In this document: one piece after another, positions 10,662 to 22,225 of the stretch
Position numbering within the stretch: position 1 is the first letter of the stretch
Layout of the letters: every line of letters begins with the position of its first letter
Notes under the pieces: generated by a model
Told to the model about the DNA's origin: nothing
The model's input: the letters and a program-made list of their open reading frames with translations, nothing else
The model's database searches: none
Source: Elymus sibiricus
Lineage: Eukaryota; Streptophyta; Magnoliopsida; Poales; Poaceae
Reading direction: 5' to 3'
DNA length: 64,000 bases
Assembly: GCA_039707655.1 (NCBI GenBank)
Contig: CM077666.1
Coordinates: 299,982,166-300,046,165 of the forward strand
Translations under genes and position numbers: made by a program

Positions 10662-12443
10662 AAAAAGAATCAGTTTCCAAAAAAGAAATCAAGCAGTAAC
10701 TCAAAGTGTTCGTCGAGGTCAAAATCTTCTGGAGAACATAGATGCTTCAAGTGCAAGAAGCCTGGACATTTCATCTCTGATTGTCCAATGTGGGAAGCTG
10801 AAATAAGCGCCAGTGGCAAGTTCAACATGGGAAGTAGCAAGGGTTTCGAGAGCAAGAGTTTCAGGAACAAGAGCTATGATTCTGATGATGAGAAGACAAA
10901 GAAGTTCTCGAAGAAGAAAGACAATTCCTACTTGAAGTCTTCATCAAAGTCTTCGTCAAGAACTTCCTCCAATTATCATTCCAATCGAAAGAAGAGCTCT
11001 CACAAGGCGAAGGCATATATTGGGAAGGAAATGGACTCCGAAGAAGAAGTCTTTGAGTCTGAAGAAGTTGCCGAAGAAGAATCCGACGAGGATTCAGATT
11101 CAGGCATAGCCGGCATTGCTTGCGCTTCCACACCAGCATTGAACTTCTTCGACAACAATTCAAGGAATGTTGAAGCTTCCGCATATTGCTTCATGGCAAA
11201 AGCTTCGAAAGGAAAGGTACCTCCCAAGAAACAAAAAGCTTATGCTAGTGATGATTCCTCTTCTAGTGATGATGATCAAGCTAAGCTTATAACAATTGCT
11301 AAGAAACAACAATACTCTCTTGAGAAACTTGAGAAATCTCTCAAAAAGACTAAAAATTTGTTGGTCGAGGAGATGAAGAAAAACCAAATGTTGACAAACG
11401 AGCATTCTGCTCTTTTGGCAAAATTTGAGGATCTGTCAGGTCGTCATGATTTTCTCTCAGATGACCACGAAAGACTTAACTATGATTTCCTGAAAAGGAA
11501 ACAAGAGCTCGAGTGTCTGAGAGTAGCTCAGGATGATCTTCGGATTGAAAATGATTCTCTCCTCGCCCAGCAAATTAGTGCTTATCAGGAGGAATTTATT
11601 CCACCTTGTCTAAAATGCCTAGAGCGCAGCAATTCTGATTCTAATACTAAAACATCTGCTGCTGCTGAAAGAAATGCACCTGTTATTACTGTTGAAACTA
11701 ACTCCTCCTCTGAGGAAAATGTTGCTATTTCTGATGAAAATGCTAGGCTGAAGAATTTGCTTGAGACAGGAATGTTCAAAAGTCTCAAAGGACACCAAAT
11801 TCTTTGTGATGTTCTAAAGAAGTCAATTCTTCACAAGAATCCTAGAAAGGAAGGGTTAGGTTTTGAGAGAAACTTAAATGCTGATGGAACATACTGGACA
11901 CCTGAGCAATATCCAAAGACAATATGGGTTCTCGGTAAAAGCAAAACTATCGAACCTGCATTACTTTCAGGATATGATTGTCCAATTCCTTCACCTACTG
12001 ATGAGTCATTTGACTCCAACTACAAACTGTTTAAGCAACAGAATGGTGAAGTATTTGCATGTTATATTGGCACTAATTGCAGGAACGGGCCTCCCAAGAA
12101 AAGAATCTGGGTTGAAAAGTCTCGTATTGAAAATCTGCCTGCTACTACTGCTCTAACCATGCAGGGAAATAACTTTTGTAGGAAAGGAAAATCTTCGCAG
12201 TACGAAACTGCAAATCCCTCGTTTGATTCTGATAAGAATGCTCGTCAGAAAGATTATATGTATACTTCTTCCAACCATTATGCTCATGTTTCTGGGAAGA
12301 ATTACAATACTTATTCCTTCGATTATGTTAACCCTTCCCAGAGGAACAACTCTTATGTTTCTCGAAAGAAATCCTATCCTGCACGTCCGAAACCAAATGT
12401 TTCTCGGCCACCTGCCAAGATGTGGGTGGTTAAGAAAACCTAA
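10662..12443 (+). pseudogene. gag C-terminal region of Sirevirus B: zinc knuckle plus long coiled coil
   Basis: The open frame starts after a stop near 10660. It includes a CCHC zinc knuckle (CFKCKKPGHFISDC, about 10743-10784), which binds RNA in the Gag nucleocapsid. An acidic Ser/Lys-rich segment follows, then a strong coiled coil (about 11290-11580, heptads rich in Leu, Lys, Glu), then about 280 residues ending in a basic Pro/Ser-rich tail. Long coiled-coil extensions of Gag are known in Sireviruses. The frame stays open for about 590 codons, but its N-terminal Gag part is broken upstream, and the protease that should follow is deleted. Confidence 0.8.
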
Positions 12444-12870
12444 TCTTTCTTGCAGGAAAAATGTCTCCAGGCGAAACAAATCAAATCATATGCCTGAGAC
12501 AAATCGATATTTGCAGGGGATATGCTTCACTTTCCGAAAGGATTGACTTTTACCCTTGCTGATATTATTGCTTCTATCCCATCTATGTTTCCTGAAAGGA
12601 AACTTGGTTCTATTGAAAGAATTTTGAGATACTTGCATTATCATGTGATTTGCTTCGGCCAGTCAAACTAACTCAATTTCAGGATATTGGGTCATTTGTC
12701 ACAGTGAAGATATATCCGAAGACATTGTCGAAGAATATGCTTGTGACTGTGTAGAAGATCAATCTCGCCTATTTTGGGAATTCTTTCAAGATATCTCTGA
12801 ATAGAAAGGATATTATTATCAGTCACGTCAAGATGAAGAATTTATTGGCTGACCAAAGTTTTCTTTCGGT
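12444..12870 (+). pseudogene. Residual pol fragments of Sirevirus B
   Basis: Only traces of pol remain. One stretch near 12615-12650 resembles the VKRILRYL part of the RT-RNase H connection (IERILRYLHY). Another at about 12803-12850 resembles the end of RNase H (RKDIIISHVK then LLADQ). Protease, integrase and the RT palm are absent. In element A these two pol motifs are about 430 bp apart; here they are within about 200 bp, so several deletions have occurred. Confidence 0.7.
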
Positions 12871-13908
12871 CATTTTCTTTTGCTATGGTTTTACTTCGGG
12901 ATTTAAGTTCTTTCTCATAGGATGTTTATCTTCTTTCATAGATCTGGATTTAGTCATGTATGCATTTCACTCATGGCTGTTTTCTTTCGCTATGATTTTC
13001 TCTCTAAGTGAAATGTTTCAGACCCTACCTCTCCATTCTATCTTATCCACTCTATGCTTTTCTCTCGTGGGTACGCAATTTTATCTGAAACAACTTTCTC
13101 TCTAGTGTTCTTGGCTACGAGAGAAATGCGTTCCGAAGGTTATTTCTAATTTGGCGAAAGCCCATCAAAATTTAGGTCTCCCGCCCAAGTGAGGAGAAAC
13201 TGCTCCTTTGGTTGCCACGTGTCCATGTACAACCGCCACTTAATCATGTGCGTTGAATGTGAAGAACCCATTGACTTTGAACCATAGATTTTCTGTCGAG
13301 ACGGTTGGGTTTCCCCCCTCCTCGTCTTCCTCGTCCGGTTCCAATCTCTTTGTCATTCATCATATCCCTTGCTCAAAAATTCCTCGGTGCGCCGTCGCAC
13401 TTGCAACTTCGACGAGATCATCCGCCGATGAAACTCTAGTGGACCTCGACGCATTTGCTCCAAGCTGCCGCAGTAAATCTTCCTCTCCGCGTCGCCTTAG
13501 TTGATCTCCGCCACCAAGTTAGGGTACGGAGATCCGAACTCGTATTTCTCATTCCATTCATAATATGAGTTCAACCCGACGCGATTATCTTCTGATTCAA
13601 CTATCCCAGTAGATCTTCAAGAGCTTATACTTTTTACCTTGCGCGGTTTGTAGTTTTTCCTCATGCACATCTAAATTGATCTAAACTTTGTGTTTTTTTC
13701 TCTGATGAAAAATTAGATAGGTTTCATCTTAGTAGTTTTCTTTTGGAACTTACTAGCATGAAATCTTTCGAAGATATTTCTCATTCGAGATAATTCTCAA
13801 AGTGCTGATCAATTCTTCTCGAAAAATGATTTTCATCGAAAACATATCTGTGTGTACTCATGGCCCTGTCTATATTTTCCCTCGCATGTATTCTCTTTCA
13901 CAGGTCAA
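12871..13908 (+). promoter_or_regulatory. Leader before second ORF of Sirevirus B: candidate promoter and intron
   Basis: Non-coding. It contains an ACGTG box (CCACGTGTCC, 13215-13224), a GC-rich 5'UTR-like stretch with GCGTCGCC (about 13300-13530), then a T-rich intron-like stretch. That stretch ends in CTTTCACAG, three bases before the ATG at 13909. No clear TATA box is seen. The order matches the leader of element A at 2964-4259, which supports a conserved function; that function itself is inferred. Confidence 0.5.
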
Positions 13909-15907
13909 TGGATTCTGTTGAAGATTCTGCTAAACCTGTTGGTCAGACAGAAATGGGTGAAGAAAATGTCATGGGCACAAGAGTTGTATCAAAAGCTCAG
14001 TTTGATGAAGAATGGCAGTCCGCAGAAGAAGATGTGTGGCACTGAAAAGAAATCTAGATGCCGAAAGAAATCCCATCAAAAGAAAGTTGGGCAGAAGAAA
14101 ATGCTTCTGATGAAAAGAAAGCTATAAGCCGAAAGAAATGAGCCGAGTGCTCAGGGAGAAGGAAGTGTGGAAAATGCAAATGTTTCAGATCCTCAAGCAT
14201 CGGAACAATCTTCTGAAAAGGATGAGAGGCAGCGAAATTCTCCTTCCAGAGTTATTCTTCGAGAAGGTAGAATCAGAGAAGGAAAAGAAGGCTCAAGTGC
14301 TTCAAAACAATGAATCAGAGAAAGAAAAGGCCCTTGTGCCTCGTCAAATAGAAATGAGCTTGAGAATGAAAATCTTGAAAAAGCTGATGTGCCCCTCACG
14401 GAAAATGTTGCCATGGAGATTGATTGTCCAAGTACTTCAAATTCTAAAACAAATGCTGGTCCATCAGAAACAAATGCTGAAACAAATGTTGGCTCGCAGC
14501 TGAAAGAAAATGCTCGCAGCCGAAAGAAAATGCTCTCTGCCGAAAGAAAATGCTCGCAGCTGAAAAGGAATCAGATGATTCATCATGAATATCTTGATTT
14601 ACCACTGATGAGAGAATTGGAATGCTTCAAGCAAATCCTTCAGAACATTGAAGTCCTTTTAGCTTACGAAGGTTTTCTCATTCAAGCACCCATGGAACCG
14701 AGAATATATTCTGTAGTCTTATGCCACACTATAGGTGTTCGGTGACAAACAAGGTATCAAAACCTGGGTCCTCGAATGGATGACAGAGCACCGTGTCATG
14801 AAGGGCAACACTGAAGAATTTCTCGAGTGTCTGCATTTCCCTCGGATTGAAAGCAACAACTTTGAAACTCGTGTGCATTTTATCGATGAGATTTCTGATG
14901 AACAGTTTCACCTCCTGATGGATTCGGATAAGTTTGGCGATTATCTTTCGTATGGTTTTTCCTCGGACAAAATATCTGAAGTTCAACTTTCAAACCTTCC
15001 ATTATATTTTGTGTCATACTACAAGTCCTCTGCCAGGAGCATATGATTCAGGAGCAATTCATGGTGTATTACGCAACATTCTCAATGGCCTATATCTTGG
15101 CTATGTCTCTGATAACAAAGATGTATTCATGCATCAGCTTGTTGATTCTGCCGAAGAAAATGAAGCTGGGAAGAAGATTATCTATCGATGCGCAAGGAAA
15201 GAATATCTTGCTCAAGAAGCTCCAGAGAAATTTATCCATCATGTCAGAGACACTCTGCTGATGTTGAAAGATTACAAAAGGCAAAGTTTTCAGAGATAAT
15301 ACATCCAGACTCCAGAGATCAGTCTTAGAACCCAACAACTCCTGCCGAAGCACATTGATAATGATCGGAAAGAAAAAGAGCGTCTTGCGCATGAGCTGAA
15401 TATTCCCCACAACAATACACACAAAATTCAGATGATTTCATGGATGCCCCGTTGAGGAAATTGCTGAGGAAATTCCTTTCTAAGAAGAAAATCAACATGG
15501 CTAGTCTATTCGAAACATATGACTTCATGGATGCCCCGCTGACTATTGAAGATCTTCGAGAGTGCAACACTCCTAAGTTTTCAGCCAAATTTCCTTCGAC
15601 AGATCCGCTGAGGATTAATCTGAACAATGTTATCACTGAGTTTGAGGCTACATTGCATAAATTTTTATTTGAGGAGAACAGTGTTCCGTTATCTGCTGAA
15701 AGAGTTTCTCAGAAGAAAGATGAAAATGCTCCAGCAACCCCAGTTGTGCCGCAGCGTTCCGATAAAGAAGTAGAAGAAGATGCAGATGAAGATAATGTTG
15801 TCACCTCTGAGGCGGAAACTTCTTCGCCAAGCGAGTCTGGACCTTTTTCGGGCGACGGTTCATTTTTCCTTCGGGCGTGTAATGTCTCATGTTCTTTTTC
15901 ACCTTTT
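13909..15907 (+). pseudogene. Second (3') ORF of Sirevirus B
   Basis: The ATG at 13909 (MDSVEDSAKP) begins a protein homologous in layout to the second ORF of element A: a charged low-complexity N-terminal half, then a folded domain (about 14735-15300) with KTWVLEWMTEH corresponding to WALDWMSENTH of A, then a Ser/Glu-rich C-terminus ending at about 15907. It is broken by several frameshifts and stops (near 14042, 14125, 14743, 15045 and 15297). A short duplicated motif (FMDAPL) occurs twice near 15440 and 15530. Function unknown; no signal peptide or membrane segment seen. Confidence 0.75.
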
Positions 15908-16395
15908 TGACACTTGTTGACAAAAAGGGGGAGAAGACATTGAGTGATAGATTTGCGGGTCTTTGCTGGTTTGTTTTTCGAGTTTACAACACTTGCCTTC
16001 ATTTGATTCTTATCGTGTTGTATAACTCTTGTGAACTCTTTCTAGTTCTCGAATGATAATAACCCCTGCCATACTTCATTTCTCTCGAGAATTTATTTTT
16101 GCAGGTGGAATTATTACTAGAGTTCACGTATGGATGCACTCTATTATATCTCGGACATTATCCTTCGGTGCAATACATTTATTCTCGAAGATGTGAAATA
16201 TCTCTCCACCAAGCTTATTCTAATATATGCAGGTTTATCCAAAAGGTTAATCTTTCATACGCTGCATACATTTAGGGGGAGTATATTTATCTTCGAGATA
16301 TTATCAAATTTACATTCCGCACATTTCTGGTTACATATCTATCTACTCTTCGATGTTTATCTGTTTTGTCAACAATCGTCCAAAAAGGGGGAGAT
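15908..16395 (+). other. Polypurine tract array of Sirevirus B
   Basis: Three purine runs precede the 3' LTR: AAAAAGGGGGAGAAGA at about 15925, TTTAGGGGGAGT at about 16269, and AAAAAGGGGGAGA at 16382-16394, directly against the LTR. The last is the expected plus-strand primer. Repeated polypurine tracts are a known Sirevirus feature. Confidence 0.9.
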
Positions 16396-18528
16396 TGTTG
16401 GTGCAATTCCTTGCCCCTTGTGTTTTGGAGATTGTTGTCAGAAACAGTGAGCTACTAATTTGTTTACTAGTGCACACACAGAGAAATAGTCCCTGGAGTA
16501 TCGAGAAGATTGCTATAATCTGCCGAAAGGTTTGCTACCGAAAGGTTTGCAACTGAAAGGTTTGCTTCCGAAAGGATTGCCACGGAAGATATTGCTATAA
16601 TATCCCGAAAGGATTGCTGCCGAAGAGATTGCTATAATCTCCCGAAGAGACTGCTACGGAAAAGATTGCCACTTCCGAGAAGTTTGCTATAAACTTCCTC
16701 GAAAGTTTTCTGCGCTGCAGAAAAGATTGACATGTCTTGAAGAGTTTGTTATCAAGAAGAATGCTATATTCTTTCAGGAAGTTCGAAGAACTTCACCGAG
16801 AAACATCTATGTTGCAGAGAAGAGAAGGATATGTTTCGAGAAGAAAGCATACCGAAAAGATTGTGTGCCGGAGATGGTCCTGAAAGAATTGCTGACGCAA
16901 AGCAATTTTCATTCGGTGTGTCCGAAGAAGAATGACTGCAGTCAAGAAGATTGAAGACGAAGCAAAGACGTAGCATTTGTTTCATTTTTCTTCTTTCTTT
17001 TATTTGAGTCATAGGACCACCGTACTATTAAGAGGGGTATAAGTATTCGAGACTTTTGTCTGTTGTGATGCTTAGCTAAAACCTATGAAAGATTGAGAGA
17101 AATCTCTTTGTGTTCCGAATGATTACCTGTCAGCAGAAGACGTTGTTCTTTGGAGCTACAGGAGATATCTTTCGGACCGAGGAGTTAGCATTACTTGTTC
17201 CTCAAGTAATGTTACGATTGTGCTCAAATTCCGACCGTTGGAAACGTGTCGGCTGGCCATTGGCTGGACCGCGTGTCCTCAATGGTCATTTTCCATCCGG
17301 GAAGGCTGCGGCTATAAATAGCCACCCCACTCCAACGTTGCCCGTTGGCTGCTCCACTTGAGATTCTGAGAAGATTGATTGAGCACCCCTCTCCGAGAGA
17401 TTTGAGTTTAAAATCCACTGAGAGAAAATCAAGAGCCGAAACTTAGATAGTGGTTGAGCATCACAGTAGATCTGAGTTGAGAGTTCTTGTACCTATTACT
17501 CTTGAGAGCTGCATACTCTCTAGACGGATAGGTGTCGGCTCGAGTGTTGAAGAGTTGTTGTCTTCACCGATCAAAGTCTTCAGCAACCAAGAGTCGTTGT
17601 GGTTCGCGAAGAAGTCTGTCGAAGGTTTGGAGATCGCCGACAAGAATCTACCACGAGTGAAATCAACTAAAGTTCGAGGAACTTCACGTTGAGGAGAATA
17701 GGATGGAGAGAGTTTATCTCCTGTGTTGAATCACAAGTCCCTCCAACCAGACGTAGCTCTTTTGCAGAAGAGTGAACTGGTCTACCAAATCATCTGTCGC
17801 CATCGAGCACCACTGGTCATTTCTATCCTACTGCATTTCTTTCAGTAGTTTATTTTCGGTGCTCTTTGCTGTCGATATCTATCTATCTGTGTACTGTGAT
17901 TCTTTATCTTTCAAGCATTCTTTTCAGTACCGTGACTATATTGTGTTGCACACTTACTTTCACAGTACTTAAGGATGTTTGTCTGTATGTTCATCTGCTT
18001 TTCATATGGTGCTACTTAGTCTTTATGCTAAGTCTTGCTCTGATGAATATTTCGCAGTAGTGTGCATGTTTTGTATCTGTTATATGTGCAATTGTTTCAT
18101 GTGTGTAACTCTATCCATGTTGATAGTTTTGCTTCTGTAGTAGTTTTGATTCGTAGAACTAAAACTGCTCAGTTGTAGTTTTTTTTCGGGAACAGCTTTG
18201 TTTCGGAAACAGTTCTATTTTAGGAACAATTTTGTTTCGAGGACAGTTTTGTTTCGGAAACAGTTTTGTCTCCGAAACAGTTTTGTTTCAGAAACAGTTT
18301 TGTCTCGAAAACAGTTTTGTCTCAAAAACAGTTTTGTTTCAGGAACAATTTTGTTTTAGAACTAGTTTTGCTTCGAAACTAGTTTTCCTTCGGAAATAGT
18401 TTTCCTTCGTAGAACTGAAACTGCTTAGTTTACTATCCGCTGTGCTGTGTTGAGAGTATTCAACATTTCGAAAGAAATTTTGAATCTCCCATTCACCCCC
18501 CTCTGGTCGATATACTCCGGTCCTTACA
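16396..18528 (+). repeat. 3' LTR of Sirevirus B
   Basis: A direct repeat of 7655-9784 with scattered differences (for example AGGGAC versus AGCTAC near the start, and an extra CA). The TATA-like CTATAAATA is at 17312-17320; the 5' LTR copy has a changed box (ATAAACA). It ends at CCTTACA, followed by the duplication GAGCT. Confidence 0.95.
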
Positions 18529-18921
18529 GAGCTGCTCATAAGTCTTCGTCAGAAAGTTGACAAAAACCACAATTGGGTTAAGCGTCAACTCCATGCTATT
18601 CTAGGCAATATGACTGTGACGCAAAATTCAGTCCGAAAAAATCATTATTATTTGCATGAGATCTTCGATAGAAGTTGGGCCATTCTTTCACATCTGAAGA
18701 CCCCTGATGAACTTGAAGAAATGGAATTCAAAATGAACTTTGATTGGGCAAATCCCCCCAAGAAGAAGTTCAAGAAGGTTCAAGTTCCTCCGATGGTTCC
18801 AAGCTCTGTGTCTTCCTCACGCGCTACTGATGAAAATGAAGATGTTGAAGACACTGCAGCAGGCCCTTCTTCAACTCGCGACCCCAACATCGACGCTGGC
18901 GCTCCCTCGACTGCTTCATGA
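18529..18921 (+). pseudogene. Sirevirus A second ORF, C-terminal part
   Basis: Directly after the right GAGCT duplication the second ORF of element A resumes in the frame it had before the insertion (LLISLRQK and so on). It ends in an acidic Ser/Thr/Ala-rich tail (AAGPSSTRD, ending APSTAS) with a TGA at 18919. It corresponds to the C-terminal part of the minus-strand ORF of element C. The insertion of B separates it by 10.9 kb from its N-terminus. Confidence 0.88.
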
Positions 18922-19469
18922 TTTGATTTTTTTCAGGGGCGTTAGTTCTCAATTTCGTCTCCTTTTGGTCATCTGATGACAAAGGGGGAGAAATTTGAGT
19001 TAGTCTTCAAGCGGGTCTCTTATATTGGATTGTTTATTTTGTTAAGTTGCAACTCTTGGTTCTTCGGTTGATTCACTCCTTTGATGAGTTGTAAGTTAAA
19101 TACCGTTGGTGGTCAGACATTCTTTTGCGACGATTTATTTGCATGCATGATTATGCTCTGATCCTCAAAAATATATCTGTGCATGCATGTTATCAATCGT
19201 CAGACACCAATTTTTCATCATGCATTCAAATTCTTCAATATCTTATGATCATGCATGATTGGATTCCAAGATATAGGGGGAGATCTCCACAATTTCAACC
19301 TGCCATGTGCATTTGCAATCCAGAGCAAATTCTTCATATGCACATCTTCAGGGGGAGTTCCTCAAATATCTTGTAGCCAATGTCTTCATATCATGTACTT
19401 ACACTTCCACTATTTTATTCCCATTCAAAACTTAATTGATTTGTCATCAATCACCAAAAAGGGGGAGAT
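18922..19469 (+). other. Polypurine tract array of Sirevirus A
   Basis: Four purine runs of the type GGGGGAGA lie at about 18980 (ACAAAGGGGGAGAAATT), 19275 (ATAGGGGGAGAT), 19351 (CAGGGGGAGTTCC) and 19455-19467 (AAAAAGGGGGAGA). The last lies directly against the LTR and should prime plus-strand DNA. CATGCATG-type motifs lie between them. The same spacing pattern is seen in elements B and C. Confidence 0.9.
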
Positions 19470-20878
19470 TGTAAGTGCATCAAGTGCCCCCTTAGTGGTT
19501 TTGGTGTATTGAAAACAAATAAGTTAAGGGACTAATGAGTTTGTGAGTGTACACAGGAAAGAATAGTCCCTGAAGACTTGATTTAACCACGGAAGTTGAC
19601 CCCTAAAAATGTATTTCTTCAAGTGAAGAATTTGGTGCGGCCTTTGAGGAAATTGATGTGAAGACTTGGAAGCTTGAAGACTTTGTTTTCATAGTTTCTT
19701 TTCTTCTTATTTGAGTCATAGGAAAAACCGTACTGTCAAAGGGGGTCAAGGTGAAACATATTTCATACTTCAAAGCGATGCTCAAAACTATACAAACCTA
19801 CGCCGCTTCGAGTGAAGCCTTTGGAAACCTCCGGAATAGCTGACGAATTTGACAGTGACAGTGACGAGGTTCATCTGGTCTCTGACGAATTTGGTCAGGC
19901 TGAGGATTTAGGATTTTGCCAGTGCGATCTGCCTATCGTGAGGAAATAGAGTGCCCCGACGAAATTTAGAGATTAATTTTCGACCGTTGTTGCGCCGCGT
20001 GCCAGCTGTCGAGTGGATTCCTATCCTAACAACGGTCATGTCTAAGAAGGGCATTTATGACAATTCATGTCGGGTTGCCCCTGGCTATAAATAGCCGCCC
20101 CCCACAACCTTTAGTTGGTTGGCTGCTCTAGAGAGAACTTGACACTTGTCATTTGAGAGCAACCCTTCCTCTGACGACTTTGTGAGAATCCAAGTGAGGA
20201 AAAACCCAACCAGAGCCTAAGTGACTGAGCATCACCGAAGAAGTTGATCTATGTGATCCGACGCTTATTACCTTTGAAGACTGTCATTCTTCCAGACGGT
20301 TAGGCGTCATGTTCTGAGCACCCAAGAGTAATTGTGGTGTGCCGGTGAACAAGTCTTTGAAGGTTTTGGAAGTCTACCTTGAAGACTTACCACGAGTGAT
20401 TGGGCGTGGTCTAAGTGACCTTAGCTCAAGAGGAATACGGTGAGGACTAAGTGTCCTCCGAGGTAAGACTTAGCCACCTCAACTAGACGTACAGTTGATA
20501 CAGCAACTGGAACTGGTCTACCGAATCGTTGTGTCTTAGTCAAGCCCAATCAGTTTCAAATTCCTCACCCCTTTACATTTACGCATTTCCGCTGCTGAAG
20601 AACTTGTGCTCTACTTTTCTGATGAATTTGAACTGAAGACTTACATCATGCTGTTTATCATTTCTTTAGTTCATCTTCTTCATTCATGTCTGCTTGTATG
20701 ACTACTTGTTCTTCACTTGTATGTATTTCCTTTGCATGCTAGTTACATCTGTGTCGATCTAGTTTCACTTATGTTTCTATTTCGTCACTCTGATTTTCGT
20801 CAAAATCTTCGGCGTTTGACGAATTTCTAAAAATTTCCCATTCACCCCCCCTCTGGGAGCTAACCTGCACTTTCAACA
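19470..20878 (+). repeat. 3' LTR of Sirevirus A
   Basis: This 1409-bp LTR starts TGTAAGTGC right after the polypurine tract and ends CTTTCAACA. The TATA-like CTATAAATA is at 20085-20093. The terminus TTCCCATTCACCCCCC followed by CTCTGG near 20835 is shared in form with elements B and C. After 20878 the sequence is chromovirus RT, fixing the boundary. ORFs inside are not real. Confidence 0.92.
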
Positions 20879-21333
20879 GCCCATTTTCTTCTCCTCTTCT
20901 CATGGTTAAGAAGAAAGATGACGCGTGGAGACCTGTGATCGACTACCAACACTTAAATGCTATGACATAGAAGGGAAAGTTGCCTATTCCAGTTACTGAT
21001 GAACTTTTGGAAGAACTTGCCGGTGCCAGCTGGTTTAGTAACTTGGATCTTCGCTCGGGATATCATCAAATCCGGTTAGCACCTGGTGAGGAATACAAAA
21101 CATCATTTCAGACTCATTTAGGCCACTATGAATTCCTTGTTGTTTCATTTGGTTTCACTGGTGCTCCGAATATGTTTCAATTTGCCATGAACCACACCCT
21201 ATCGCCTGGTCTACGCAAGTATGTGGTCGTTTTCTTCGACGATATTCTCGTGTTCAGTGTCTCTATTAAAGATCACTTGATACATCTCAGACAAGTGTTG
21301 AAGCTCCTATCTGATGAGGATATATTCACGAAA
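20879..21333 (+). pseudogene. Chromovirus reverse transcriptase, palm region
   Basis: The translation shows PVIDYQHLNAMT, FSNLDLRSGYHQIR, TSFQTHLGHYEF and the catalytic box as FFDDILVFS (normally Y/FxDD). RT would copy the element RNA into DNA. There is a stop codon (TAG) at about 20968, after AMT. The segment begins in mid-domain because Sirevirus A is inserted there, and it stops at LLSDEDIFTK, where an unrelated 0.9 kb segment is inserted. Confidence 0.9.
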
Positions 21334-22225
21334 TATAATGATTCTGCTTGCTTAAGCTGGAAAGAAATATTGAGCCTCGTTGACAAATATCATAAGGTGA
21401 ATTCTCTCTTAGTTGATAATGCTATTCATTTTGATGAGAGCTTTATACTGCCTAAATCCTTGTGTGTCTGTATTGTTAGGTACATTGGAGAGGAAGGCAT
21501 GGCACAAGGGAGCAAGGAGGCATTGCAGCAAGGAAAGGAGGAAGGCCTGGAAGTGAAGACCCTGCAGAGTTCCAGGGCGGTAGTACCGCTTCCATCACGG
21601 TAGTACCGCTTCACGGTAGTACCGGCCACCGACTACTGCACTACTGCCGCTTACGAAATCGGTACTGGTATCTCCTGGGCACCAAACGGAACAAGGACGG
21701 CACTTGACATTTGTACAATCAGTAGTACTGCTTATCACGGTAGTACCGCTTGCCATAAGCGGTAGTACCGCTCTGCCTGCGTGCAGGTTTGGGGCCGTCC
21801 AGCCCGTGCACCCCTTCGATCTCGTTTTAGACTATAAATACCCGTCCCCTAGAGTTAGTTAAGGCAGACCACGTTTAAGATAAACCCTAGTTCTTGAGAT
21901 TGCTTGTAAGCATTCATCTTGAATCCTCATCTCCAATTCGTATCGATCTGGAGATCATATACTGCAAGTTGAGTGTAATCTGCTGTTCCATTGGGAATTA
22001 GTATATTGCAATTATACCGTTTCGTGGTCAACGGCTACGTGCGCAAGTGTGTGACGTTGTGAATATCCAAAGGGTTGAGACCTTTTGCATTGGCATCAGG
22101 GATCAAGCGAGGGAGAGTTCATCGGCGACATACAAGTTATCTATCATCTTCATCATCACCACCACCGCTTACTGAGAAGATCGGGACACCCCATATCACT
22201 ATCTGAACATCAATGGCGAGTCAAG
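21334..22225 (+). other. Unidentified 0.9 kb insertion in chromovirus RT, with GGTAGTACC palindromes
   Basis: The chromovirus RT frame stops at about 21333 and resumes at about 22226, so the 892 bp between them are foreign. Six or more copies of the palindrome GGTAGTACC, often as AGCGGTAGTACCGCT, cluster at 21577-21770. A TATA-like CTATAAATACCC (about 21833) is followed by a transcript-like stretch with TTCTTGAGATTGCTTG. No target duplication or inverted terminal repeat is visible. The reading frame up to 21603 encodes no known domain. It could be an LTR fragment or a small composite element. I do not recognise it. Confidence 0.55.

Larger units (their letters stand above)
7655..18528 (+). 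mobile_element. Sirevirus-type Copia retrotransposon B, complete ends, pol deleted
   Basis: Two direct LTRs (7655-9784 and 16396-18528) begin TGTTGGTG and end CCTTACA. The flanking 5-bp target duplication GAGCT is perfect (7650-7654 and 18529-18533). Internally there is an initiator-Met-type primer site, a gag with zinc knuckle, a gag-like coiled-coil ORF, only traces of pol, a second ORF, and a polypurine array. Protease, integrase and most of RT are missing, so B would depend on enzymes from another Sirevirus. It sits in the second ORF of element A. The LTRs differ by scattered substitutions and small indels, so the insertion is not very recent. Confidence 0.95.
1..20878 (+). mobile_element. 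Sirevirus-type Copia retrotransposon A, 5' end outside window
   Basis: Domain order is protease, integrase, reverse transcriptase, RNase H, then a long second ORF, then an array of GGGGGAGA polypurine motifs and a 3' LTR. Integrase before reverse transcriptase marks Ty1/copia; the extra 3' ORF and repeated polypurine tracts mark the Sirevirus (SIRE/Maximus) lineage. The 5' LTR, primer site and gag lie left of the window. Sirevirus B interrupts it at 7655-18528. On the right it ends in chromovirus coding sequence, so it inserted into that older element; its right target duplication should be 20879-20883 (GCCCA), but the left copy is not visible. All coding parts are broken, so this copy is not autonomous. 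Confidence 0.92.
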
